64,000 nt of DNA from Eutreptiella sp. 'Long Island Sound 2002' (taxonomy: Eukaryota > Euglenozoa > Euglenophyceae > Eutreptiales > Eutreptiaceae), in assembly GCA_964036045.1 (NCBI GenBank), contig OZ038384.1:46376851-46440850 (forward strand), written 5' to 3'. Both the position numbers and the translations under genes were made by a program. The first letter of the stretch is position 1. Each line of letters opens with the position of its first letter. The notes under the pieces were generated by a model. That model was not told where the DNA came from and did no database searches. It saw only the letters and a program-made list of their open reading frames with translations. This document shows positions 13,013 to 21,710 of this stretch, piece after piece.

Positions 13013-14098
13013 GGGAGGGAACATTAGATATGAATGGTGAGGGACATCAAGAATGATTCACACATTGATGGCTCTTGACAAAGTGAAATGCACCTGAACC
13101 CCATCACCACGAGGCCCACTTTCAAGGCTTTTTGGACTTCTCAGGGGCCAAAATGCCCCAACATGGGCTCAAAATGGGCTCATTTCACCCTTTTGTGCAC
13201 CCCAAATGGTCTACGATGAGTTTTGGAAAAATGTGTTTTTGACCCATTTTTGACCCATTTTTGGTCCCAAAACAGCCCATTTTCAAGGCATTTTGGGATT
13301 CTCGGAGGACCCAAATGGGCCACCACAAGCTCAAATCAGTCCAAAAACACTTGTTTTAGCGTCGCACATGGTCTAGGATCATTTTTGCGGAAAGTCATAT
13401 TTTTACCCCTTTCGGACCCTGTTGACCCATTTGGGTACCCACCTGTTTGGGCTTGAGCTTGCAGCTTGCCACAGCCTAGTGGGCCTAGTTATTGGGGTCT
13501 AGGCGTCCGTTTGGGCAATTTTGAGGGGTGGAAACCACAAAAAGTGGGGGGTTGCGGGTGGAGTAGGTGCCCTCGGAATCGCATTTTGAGCCATGTAGCC
13601 AAAGATATGGCCTATTCTTGGTTTGTGGCTGTCGGCATTTGGAGCTTCTGGGGGCCTTTTTGGGCCGCTTCCGGGACATATCATGGAGTTAGAGGGCCGC
13701 AAAGAGCTCGTTGACACGGGGAAGTCAAGCCGCACGTGCAGTGTACCCACCGTTTCCCTTCGTTTGGCCGTTTTGAATGTGTTCCGGGGCTTTTTTGGCC
13801 CAAAAGTGGCTGTTTTTGGCCCTAAACTGCAGTTTTTGAAACAGAGGTCCGCCACTTGCGGAATCCCGTTCCCGGCCGCCACCGTTGAGTTTCTCGCTCA
13901 AACTTTGTGTGATTGTACTTCACACCCATAGGTATCATGCACCAAAATTTCAACCAAATCCAAAACACCACGACAGAGTTCTGATTTTTCCCCATTTCGC
14001 GCGTGCTGCTTGCTGCTGCTTGCTGCTTGCTGCTGCTGCTGCTAAACCTGGTAGGTCCACCCTAGACCCTAAAAAGGGTTATAAAACCAAGACTGGTT

Positions 14099-14126
14099 CC
14101 ACCAGCTCGGTGACCCTAACCCTAAC
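14099..14126. repeat. terminal satellite junction: left hairpin arm plus two CCCTAA repeats
   Basis: The array ends with the left arm CCACCAGCTCGGT followed by CCCTAACCCTAA, which runs directly into a C run. No right arm follows, so the array stops exactly inside the telomere-like tract. Confidence 0.8.
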
Positions 14127-14255
14127 CCCCCCCCCCTCACCCCATCCGACGCCCCCCTGACCCCCGGCCAGACCCCCCCCCGACCCCCGGCTTGACCCCC
14201 CCCCGACCCCCGGCTTGACCCCCCCCCAACTCTGCCCCCCCCCCCCGCCCCGAGT
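14127..14255. repeat. C-rich minisatellite, ~21-base unit
   Basis: C runs alternate with GACCCCCGGCTTGA in about three turns with a period of roughly 21 bases. The block fuses at its left with the last telomere-like tract of the satellite and ends in a 13-14 base C run at its right. Confidence 0.75.
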
Positions 14256-14270
14256 TTTGACAGATAGGTG

Positions 14271-14325
14271 GGGGGGTATGTCGCATCAGGACCGGTTGTA
14301 GTCGCCCCCCCGTGGTTGCCTCACC
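14271..14325 (-). repeat. G/C-run module bordering the satellite array (right, inverted)
   Basis: Read on the minus strand it gives CAACCACGGGGGGGCG, then CCGGTCCT and GATGCGACATACCCCC, matching the module at 4791-4843 on the plus strand. The two copies therefore face each other across the satellite array. Confidence 0.45.
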
Positions 14326-14329
14326 AGCG

Positions 14330-17030
14330 GTGTGTGTTACCTGTGCATGGCAGGTTCTCCCCGAAGACCAATCCCCCAGTGTTCAGAGAAAGCATGTCCT
14401 GACTGTGTGTGCAGTGTGCAAACAATCAGGACAGAGACCCACCCAATCTCAGCATACAGAGGGATTTGGAGGTTGAAGTGGCTGGTATGGAGGTTCTTGG
14501 CGCTGGGCAAGGGATGTCAGTTACAATATGGGGCAGATAGAGCTTAACACCAAATCCCATCACCGCCCAGGCTTTGGCCGGGAGCCCTGCTACGCTTCAG
14601 GGGGGGAGGTGATGGACGTGCATACAAACTGGGCAGTGCCCTGAATATTGGGGGATATCCCACCGCAGACCACCACGTGGAATTGGCTGGTGCTCCAGGT
14701 ATTTGGGCGGGTTCAGCATTCGGGGGACTGCTCTAGGAAGTGCTTGCAACTTTAAGGGGGGTTAGGGGCTGTGGTCAGAAAGCGAAGGCTGCAAACTCCC
14801 CGGTCCACCTCCTCTGCTGCAGGCACGGGCAGGTTCTGTTGATTGGGTCCCCCCCGGGAACTGCCACACACTGTTGCATATGCACACCAGGACGGGCCTG
14901 TGTGGAGCACTCTTTGATCCGTCTGCAGCCCTGCGAAGGACAGTAGAAGTTTGTAGTGCACTGTGGGTCTCAGGGGGAGGGGCAGATGTTGAGTGCCACG
15001 TTTTGGGCATTCTGGTTGTCAATACCTGTTCCGACCCTCTGAGCCATCGTTATGGTATTGTCGCTTTTCTTGGGCTTCCAAGACCCCTCATTTAGCCTCT
15101 TGTGCATTCTCCAGTGTGTCAAATCTGTAGACTGTGCCTGGTTCCCACAAGCACGGTTGACATCTTGCACCAATGGAGGTGAACCCAAGGGCAGTATCCA
15201 TGTCACGCTGCACCCTCAGAGGTTGCCTTGTGCGCGCTGCGTTGAGGCACCCTCTCAGGTGTATCTTTTGAAGCGGGTTTTGCAGCTCCTAGGCATTTCT
15301 TTGCACAAGGATTTTCCATCGCTTTGAGCAACTGCGACGGACGGTTGCACATCCTGCACTCGCACTCATGCTCAATGTGCTCTGTCATCTCTAGTCATTC
15401 CCCATACACCAGCCATTGAATTTACATATGTTTGCAGTTATTCCCAGGGAATGCACACAACACTGCAAACCGTTTCATCTGTCCCTGTATATAGTTTGGC
15501 ATAATGTGTCAAAGTGACTGTCCATGTTATTCCCCGTGTGTCTGCATGCATGTTGATGTGTAAGCTGTGTGTTGAGGTGAGTGGCTGGTGGGTGTTCGGA
15601 CCGTGGGTTAAAGATGCAGGCTTGTGGTAGCGAGCTGCATAGTTTTGTGGTCGAATGTGGGCATCGAGTTTCGCTTTTGGGGTTGCGCACCATTTGTCCA
15701 GAAGTTGTGATGTGTGCGTAGAGGGAGTGGAACCGGTGGCTTGCATGAACATCACCATTTCTTGTTGTCACTTTGAAGTTGATGGTGTATGGCCTGGCCC
15801 GTGAAAGGGAGGGTAAAGTGCCCGCTGCCAATCGAGCAAGCATGTTGCTACCGTAGTCTGCTGCAAGACCACGATGAGGACACCCCAAAAATGGGACTTG
15901 CTTGCACAGTAATGGGAGGCATGGGTCACAATCACGGTATTTCCCCGCCATGGAGGTGGGAAAACACTGCATGCAAAGCTCCAGGGTTCATCAGTTCATC
16001 GTGCCGTCCCACTGCCGACTGGATGTCGTAAGGGGAAGAGCCAAAGCCGAGAAGTCATGAAAAGCTCTCTGAAGACACTAAGAGTGCTCCGATTGAGAAA
16101 TTCTAGAAATGATGTTTAGCGACGGTATTGTGTCGATCACTGTCCGTTTCCCAGCATATGCGGTGGGGGTGGAGGGGGCAACGCCGGCAGGAAAGGCTGA
16201 GAACTTGTAACTGCATAAGTCAGGGCCATCAGCTGCCGATGTCCCAGTGCTGCTATGAGGTAGGGTGCATAATGATATGCAAATGCTGCCGGCGCACCCA
16301 CAATATGTGAAGACTGGGTTGGGTGGTTGAGGGGGGAGGGGGGGTAGGAGTGGACTTGTCGGCATGTTGCCGTTTAGCGACCAGCCCTGCTCCGGGGGAC
16401 CACCGACCCCAAGGTTAGCGCCCTACTTTCTGGACGACAACAACAAAAGCATTATCATCCATGGTCTTTGAATTCTACACATTCAGTTGAGCTGTTGGCT
16501 TCACAACAACGTTCGCCGCCACCCGACTTCATTGAACGCAGAGCCGATCTTGGGCCTTCGTGGGCCTGTGAGCCGGGAGAGTCTCACCTCACCTCCCTTT
16601 GGCGTTCCCCCGAGAGAAGAATCACCGACCTTTGGCTTTCTTTGTGTTTGTGGTCTATGCAACTCATTGTGGGTGTGGTCTCGTCACGTGACGGGCAGAC
16701 CATGGATTGGAAGCCCGTGACTGGATCTCCACGGCCTCCTAAGGCTGTCCATTTTGTGCACCTTGAGAGCCTGCGTGCAGCGACCTCCCGCCATCCACCA
16801 CCCTCACACCCACCCTTGCTTCTGAATTTGTCATGCCCGCAAGGATGTTCCCCCTCCCCATTTTCCCCGTGATTCTCTTTAGTCTTAGTGGGAGTTCTTG
16901 GCCCAAAATGTGGGTTCCCATCCTTCATGGGTGCAAGCAATTTTCAGTTTTTTGGCCGGCAAAGAAATGGGTTCTGTAATGAGTTCGGTCCACACTAAGG
17001 TCACGCAAGCCCATCACCAAAACTAGGACA
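14330..17030. other. unassigned sequence
   Basis: About 2.7 kb in which I recognise no gene, RNA or repeat. Open stretches exist on both strands (for instance plus strand 16468-16872 and minus strand 15475-15972), but they overlap in other frames and have no conserved-looking motif or splice context. Confidence 0.45.
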
Positions 17031-17045
17031 AGGGGGGGAACGTTA

Positions 17046-17068
17046 GCGCGCCGGGCGCGCGCCGGGCA
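17046..17068. repeat. GC-rich terminal motif of Harbinger-like remnant (copy 1)
   Basis: GCGCGC, CGG, GCGCGCGC, CGG, GCA, preceded by AAGGGGGGGAACGTTA. The same architecture with AGT or AAT as the three-base spacer recurs at 17316-17336, 17968-17990, 18386-18408, 43522-43552 and 43970-43992. Confidence 0.7.
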
Positions 17069-17069
17069 T

Positions 17070-17385
17070 CTTTTTTGACCCGTGCCCTATCGGTGGACTA
17101 TTGCTGTTGATATGTTGGGCAACATTATATGGATTTGCCCCTTAGCCCCCGGGAAATCAAGAGATGTTTTGATTTGGGATGGGTATGAACCTTCTCGTAC
17201 CCGAGGTGATTTGTTTGATTTTGAAGTTGGGGGGCATGATGGTGCTTATAAAGGCCGGATTCATGTCATTGTGCCTCTCATTGGAAGAAAGAATGGCAAT
17301 TGGGGGGAGCCTCAAGCGCAGTGCGCGCGCAGTGCAACTATTTGGGCGTCTGGCCGAACTAGAGACCCATATTTTGAGATACTAG
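17070..17385 (+). pseudogene. PIF/Harbinger-type (DDE_Tnp_4-like) transposase fragment
   Basis: The plus-strand frame from 17082 carries features of the DDE_Tnp_4 superfamily: AVDMLGNIIW, PGKSRDVLIWD, then GGHDGAYKGRIHVIVPLIGR, where HDGAY fits the family's GDxxY element containing a catalytic Asp. After a frameshift at the GC-rich motif 17316-17336, another frame gives VQLFGRLAELETHILRY, matching the family's C-terminal helix. The usual Glu before that helix is not visible. The start and N-terminal third are missing and two frames are needed, so this is a dead fragment. Such transposases cut and paste DNA flanked by short target duplications. The GC-rich motifs at both sides suggest these are the element's terminal sequences. 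Confidence 0.65.
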
Positions 17386-17586
17386 GGGCTCCTAGGGGCA
17401 TCATGGTGACCCCTAGCGGAGGTTTTGCAAGGTGTAGCACGTTTGGGTCAAGGCATGGCAAGGCGTAGCATGGTTGTGTCAAGGCATGGCAAGGCGCAAT
17501 GCTCGTGTGCACACATTGATCTATCGTGCTTGCACATATGCTACAGGACTTCATACCCCCCTCCTCCTTTCTTAGAAACACTGTCT

Positions 17587-17755
17587 TCATGGATTTGAGT
17601 CTTGGCGATCGGGTGTTCTACACCCGCTCCAACGGCGTGCGAGTTCTTGCCACGGTGGTTGGGATGGCAGGAGATGGGCTCATCCACTTGGAGTACTACC
17701 AAGATGCACTACGGGTGGTAAATCGCCAATGCAAGATGGAGTCCATGTGTACTTA
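17587..17755 (+). pseudogene. small SH3/Tudor-like fragment next to transposase remnant
   Basis: A short frame reading MDLSLGDRVFYTRSNGVRV, then LATVVG and LIHLEYYQDALRVV, ends at TAG. The alternation GDRVFY, TVVG, LEYY is like a small SH3-type beta-barrel (Tudor/KOW-like). A shorter copy (DRVFYTRSNGLR) follows the second transposase remnant near 43825-43880, so the segment travels with that element. The function is unknown and the fold is inferred from pattern only. Confidence 0.35.
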
Positions 17756-17967
17756 GTAGACAATGGAACAGAAAGACAATTCTATGTTCTTGAGGGTGGC
17801 GAGCAATGCGCTGCTCATGGCTTTTCCAGCCGTGCATGATGTGTGTTATGTGAAGGGAAGGTAGTTTGCAACTTTCTTGAGCTGGGGCAGTTTTGGTCAC
17901 CTAATTCTAACGGCGTTTCCAAGGGGTTTGCTTGGGGGCTCTTCGGGGGGAACATAGTCTAAAAGTA

Positions 17968-17990
17968 GCGCGCAGTGCGCGCGCAGTGCA
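17968..17990. repeat. GC-rich terminal motif (copy 3)
   Basis: GCGCGC, AGT, GCGCGCGC, AGT, GCA followed by AATATTCCCCCTTT. The preceding ~60 bases (CTAATTCTAACGG, CCAAGGGG, TTCGGGGGGAACATA) match the sequence just before 43970, so both mark the same end of the same repeat family. Confidence 0.7.
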
Positions 17991-18385
17991 AATATTCCCC
18001 CTTTGACAGCCCGTCACCAATGTTACAATGACGTGCATGGGTGGTATAGGGCACGCATTGAGCAACTGTTTGCTCGGTTGTGGCACGCAAGATGAGGTAG
18101 AGGATGAGGCAGAAGTGTGTGTGTTGTGCTGCCCGCAGCGCTCCACCGTCGCAGTTTGTGATGAGCACTATGGTACTGAATGTATTGACACGCACACTTG
18201 TGGGACCAATGTTGTTTGTGAAGTACAATATAGATGACAGTTGGAGTTGCTGAATTCACATATATTGCTTTGGTATGCAACGTGCTTTGTAGGGAAGGTG
18301 TGCAGTGCAACGTGGTTCTACTTGTGGGGCTTCTCCATGAGACGGTAAATCTGGGGCTGAAGTCGGAATAGTTAATAGAAAAGTA

Positions 18386-18408
18386 GCGCGCCGGGCGCGC
18401 GCCGGGCA
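18386..18408. repeat. GC-rich terminal motif (copy 4)
   Basis: GCGCGC, CGG, GCGCGCGC, CGG, GCA followed by AACATTCCCCTAGG. It has the same spacer (CGG) as the copy at 17046, so 17046 and 18386 may be the paired ends of one ~1.35 kb insertion. Confidence 0.65.
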
Positions 18409-18904
18409 AACATTCCCCTAGGGTGCCCACAACATAGGACGTTCATCCAGCACCCCTCTGGGTGGCCCCAACCTCAATGTGTACTCTTTGCCTCTCTATG
18501 TTAGTTGGACAACGAAGCAAAAGATAGCACACCCTGTTTTATGTCCCTGGCTAAGTTAGCCGCCCTCCTCAGAGTGGCATTTGTCAAGGAGAAGTTTGTT
18601 ACATCTCAGATTTTTTTCTCTGCGGCCACCACGGCACCTCCCCGTTTGGGAATGCAGGGCGTAGGTCATAGGCATGCCTGCTTGGTCCACAAGGCCATCT
18701 CATCCCTCCTGTATCGCACAGTGCCCTTGCTACATGACGTGCGCGAGGGTAGCCCTGCGCGCAGCTGTCGCCGTCCGCACGCTCCACATGTACCACCGGT
18801 GCCCAGCATAGAACATTGGAAGAAAGACCAATATTGTCCCGTTACCGGTGCCAATTTTAGGAAATTTGTACCGACGTGCATGTGATATGCTTCTGTCCGC
18901 CGCT

Positions 18905-19046
18905 TGGAAGTTTTCAAAAACCCTTGGAAAGATGCTCGGAAGTTTTGGCAGCCAGATCGGCCCCCAAAAACGCAACCGATATCGGTAGGAATGTTCCATG
19001 GACTTCACAGCCGACCGTGCTAGGGGAGCTCGGAAGAAATTTTTTA
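18905..19046 (+). repeat. ~140 bp dispersed repeat, copy 1
   Basis: Starts TTGGAAGTTTTCAAAAACCC, contains the 12-base palindrome ACCGATATCGGT and GGAATGTTCCATGG, and ends GGGGAGCTCGGAAGAAATTT. Copies 2 and 3 are at 21572-21710 and 57347-57485. No coding capacity is visible. Confidence 0.75.
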
Positions 19047-19120
19047 GCCCGAACCTAGTGGAACTTTGGTTGGATGCTTGGTGCCTACCTTGCCCGCAAG
19101 ATGCCCGCTAGAACAGTACC

Positions 19121-19582
19121 TTGAAGCTAATGTTTGTCTACCCTTTGTCTGCTTTGCCTACAAAACTTTTTTCAATCCCTGTCTTGACGACACGGGAGGC
19201 TATGGGCAAGACAAGCCCCAGCAAACATGAAACTTTTTACGGTGTACAATACCGAAACCTCTGCGTTGTTGTTCCGGATCCGAAATACAACACGGACCGG
19301 ACCTTTGGAGAGGAATCTGATGAGAGGCTGCGTGTACATTACATGTACTTGAAATCAATACTGCTCACACACCCGGACAGTACCATTTGCGAGTTAAAGT
19401 GGACGCAGAGTGATGTAGTTACTTGGTTCAAAGAGCCCAAGGTGAAAAAGCGGTCCAAAAAAGTAGTTACCTGCAACGTGCAGTTCCCCCCCCTCTCATT
19501 TGTTCATGTTCCGTTCCAGGTTTTGAGAGTCATCATAAACGATGCCTTCTGTATGTCGTCCAGGTCTGGCAGTTTCAAATAA
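19121..19582 (+). pseudogene. unknown protein fragment with ELKWTQSDVVTWFKE motif
   Basis: A 153-codon open frame follows copy 1 of the 140 bp repeat. It contains GKTSPSKHETFYGVQYR and ELKWTQSDVVTWFKEPKVKK. A diverged copy lies in the opposite orientation at 21258-21520: KHKTSYGVQYK in one frame and ELKWTQSHIATWLKEAKVK in another. The recurrence of the same peptides suggests a repeated element-borne gene fragment rather than chance. I do not recognise the family. The start is uncertain and no introns are obvious. Confidence 0.4.
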
Positions 19583-19613
19583 TACCAGGCTCAAAATCAT
19601 GAAAGTGGGGCGC

Positions 19614-19633
19614 CTGGGCGAAATTTCGCTCAG
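19614..19633. repeat. element III palindrome (3' side)
   Basis: CTGGGCGAAATTTCGCTCAG: the GAAATTTC core is the same as in elements I/II, but the arms read GGGC/GCCC instead of GGCC/GGCC. Confidence 0.8.
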
Positions 19634-19677
19634 CTCGAAGCACAATAGCATATAACACAGTCAAATCAATCCCAACC

Positions 19678-20048
19678 CTATGTACTCCGTCCCAACACCT
19701 CTTCCTCATCAAGCATTTCGAGGGACGAGTCACTACGCACCTCTTCTGGGCCCTCACTGGCACTGTCAACATAAGTAAAATCATCTACCACCGGTACAGC
19801 AGCAGGCATGGGGTAGAGGAAAGGGGTTTTGTGGGGGGGGGTCTCGGGAGGGGGGGGGGGGCAGGGGGGACTACCACTGGCACACCGCGGGCTGGGGGTT
19901 TGGCAGCTGGTTTCGGAGCATTACCACCAGCTATGTTGATACTCTGGTATTGTGGGAGTGTCCTCCCTTTGTTCAATGCCACCCGAATCACAGCCTCCGG
20001 GGTCCGAACGCGAGTACCCCACGGCTGTTTGAAGAAGATGCACATCAA
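19678..20048 (-). pseudogene. element III Pro-rich/acidic tail homologue
   Basis: On the minus strand the frame gives GTRVRTPEAV, QSINIAGGNAPKPAAKPP, a long Pro run, and then (through a frame change in the poly-G/C run near 19840-19860) DSSLEMLDEEEVLG. The order matches elements I/II: ARTRVPEGV, SIRAANRAPPA, the Pro run, and SVASFEALDEAEHIG. Immediately upstream of the conserved part the frame has ACA TGA, as in elements I and II. This is a remnant; the rest of ORF1 is gone. Confidence 0.6.
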
Positions 20049-20172
20049 TCATGTCTCACAGCCACATTAGCATAAGCACCCCTAAGGGTCAGTGAACAGA
20101 ACCCAACACAGGTACCACCCCATAGGTACAAGGGTAGGTACCACCCCATAGGTACAAGGGTGCAAAGGCAAG

Positions 20173-20441
20173 CTGGAATAAATTTCGCCAGGTTCAACTT
20201 TATCGACTGGTGGGCCTAAGTGACCGTGAGGCAAAGGGCAACATATCAGGCACATGACAAGCAAAGAAGCAACAGGAGGGGGGCTGGAAGAAATTTCGCC
20301 TAGGATCACTGATTGGTGTTGTTGACCTATACATTTTGCAGAAGAGGCGGAGCTGGGGGAAATTTCGCCCAGGGTCATCAAGACATCAAAATATGTATCC
20401 TTTTTTTGCTATCCGGGGGGGCTGGGGGAAATTTTGCTCAG
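20173..20441. repeat. four element III palindromes, 69-111 bp apart
   Basis: Motifs start at 20173, 20284, 20353 and 20422, so the last two gaps are both 69 bases. They approximate CTGGGCGAAATTTCGCCCAG (20353 reads CTGGGGGAAATTTCGCCCAG). They lie upstream of the gene remnant on the minus strand, in the same position as the ~70-base-spaced clusters of elements I and II. Confidence 0.85.
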
Positions 20442-20647
20442 GTCTGGGAAAATTGGCAAATAGAGACACCGAATTTGAGTTTCAAAGTGTGTATGCATAG
20501 GACACACAATAAATGTATAATGATTCTTCACGACCTATTACAGTACAGGCGACACATGGAAAACATAGACACAAAATCAAGACGCAAAAAAGGCGACAAA
20601 GTGCGCATGTTTGGGTCGTATGGGGCGGGTAGTTAGCATGGCTTAAG

Positions 20648-21287
20648 TTTCAGGTCATTTACTCACACCGACACAGAGCTCTGGACGCCTGAAAAGTGCT
20701 CTACTATCCGACCCCTTCCAGGGGCCCACTGTTTCAGCTTCTAGCAAACAAGGCTTCCGTGGAAAGCCCCAACCATTCGCTTTCACCAGAACGTTATTTT
20801 AGGTCATTTGCTCACACCGACACAAAGATCTGGAGGCTTGAAAAGTACTGTACCATCTGCCCCCTTCCAGGGGCCCACTATTTCAGCTTCTAGTAAACAA
20901 GGCTTTTTTGGAAAGCCCCGACCAGCAGCTCTCACCAGCACTTTATTTTAGGTCATTTGCTCACACCCACACAGAGATCTTGAGGCTTGAAAAGTGCTCT
21001 ACTATTCCCCCCATTCCAGGGGCCCACTGTTTCGGTTTCTAGCAAATAAGGCTTTTTTGGAAAGCCCCGACCCGTAGCTCTCACCAAAACTTTTTTTTAG
21101 GTCATTTGCTCACACCCACACATAGATTTGGAGGCTCGAAAAGTGCTCTACTATCCGCCCCCTTCCAGGGCCCACTGTTTCAGTTTCTAGCAAACAAGGA
21201 TTTTTGGGAAAGCCCCGACCAGTAGCTCTCACCAGAACTTTATTTTAGGTCATTTGCTCACACCCACACAGAGATCTGGGGGCTGTT
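20648..21287. repeat. 149 bp tandem repeat, ~4.3 copies
   Basis: Units start with AGGTCATTTGCTCACACC near 20653, 20802, 20951, 21099 and 21247 (partial), so the period is 148-150 bases. Each holds AAAGTGCTCTACTATC, CCAGGGGCCCACTGTTTC and AACAAGGCTTTTTTGGAAAG. The first unit abuts the end of element III exactly. Confidence 0.9.
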
Positions 21288-21520
21288 CTCACAGACATCG
21301 AATGGCCTTTTCACCTTGGCCTCTTTCAACCAAGTCGCTATGTGGCTCTGGGTCCACTTTAACTCGCGAATGGCTACAAGTACTGGATTTGTATTGTACA
21401 CCGTACGAAGTTTTATGTTTACAGGGCGTTGTCTTGCCCACTGAACATTCACATTTCAAGCTTAAGTGAACAGTCATGCTTGTCTTTTTGTGTGTTTCTT
21501 TGCCAAGGTGTGGGATTTGG
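21258..21520 (-). pseudogene. second copy of the ELKWTQS protein fragment
   Basis: Minus-strand frames give ELKWTQSHIATWLKEAKVK (about 21300-21400) and KTTPCKHKTSYGVQYK, parallel to 19190-19450 on the plus strand. Different frames are needed, so it is broken. It follows the partial last unit of the 149 bp repeat. Confidence 0.4.
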
Positions 21521-21571
21521 GAACCAACAACGGTGTACTTCATTGTACAAAAAATCAATGGAAAAAAGCGT

Positions 21572-21710
21572 GGAAGTTTTTGAAATCCCCGGGAAAGATG
21601 CTAGGAAGTTTTGGCAGCCAGATCGGGTCCCAAAACGCAACCGATATCGGTAGGAATGTTCCATGGACTTCCCAGCCGACCATGCCGGGGGAGCTCGGAA
21701 GAAATTTTCG
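21572..21710 (+). repeat. ~140 bp dispersed repeat, copy 2
   Basis: TGGAAGTTTTTGAAATCCCC to GAGCTCGGAAGAAATTTTCG, including ACCGATATCGGT. It is very close to 18905-19046 and in the same orientation, although the neighbouring ELKWTQS fragments are oppositely oriented. Confidence 0.75.

Larger units (their letters stand above)
5047..14125 (+). repeat. satellite array: eight ~1.15 kb units with telomere-like junctions
   Basis: Eight head-to-tail units. Using AATCAAGACTGAATATTGGG as the unit start, they begin at about 5047, 6163, 7316, 8502, 9609 (5'-truncated), 10586, 11779 and 12980, and the last ends near 14125. Periods are about 1116, 1153, 1186, 1107, 977, 1193, 1201 and 1145 bases. Each unit holds the segment AATGATTCACACATTGATGG, a block rich in GGGCTCA and CCCATTTTTG, a variable CTTGCTGC microsatellite near its end (for example 7190-7233, 9530-9575 and 10455-10504), then TAGGTCCACCCTAGAC and GGGTTATAAAACCAAGACTGG. 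Identity between units is high by eye. The combination of long units and TTAGGG-type tracts resembles subtelomeric satellites. Unit 3 contains a short local duplication at 7480-7540. Confidence 0.95.
19575..20647 (-). mobile_element. element III: internally deleted relative of elements I/II with its own palindrome
   Basis: Read on the minus strand, the right edge (20647) starts CTTAAGCCATGCTAACTACC, which aligns without gaps to the CTTAGGCGTCACAAGTTGCC end of element I and continues into similar sequence (ACGACCC, ATGCGC). Inside come four palindromic motifs (20422, 20353, 20284, 20173), then a minus-strand frame matching the Pro-rich tail of elements I/II, then a fifth motif at 19614. ORF1 is almost entirely missing and ORF3 is absent. 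The left limit is unclear: TTTCA occurs at 19571-19575 and also follows the right end at 20648-20652, possibly a target duplication, but no CTTAG end is visible there. Confidence 0.7.

Noticed and set aside
5243-13714. Recurrent ~77-152 codon frames on both strands of the satellite units
   Set aside because: The same frames reappear because the units are nearly identical. Both strands are open at once, sizes change with small indels, and the peptides have no protein-like motifs. High identity between units explains the openness without selection.
14977-15972. Possible genes between 14.3 and 16.4 kb
   Set aside because: Open stretches are short, overlap on opposite strands and show neither motifs nor plausible splice partners.
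17907-18237. Cys-rich frame around CVLCCPQRSTVAVCDEHYG as a zinc-finger gene
   Set aside because: The Cys spacing fits no finger class I know, and the frame starts inside transposon end sequence.
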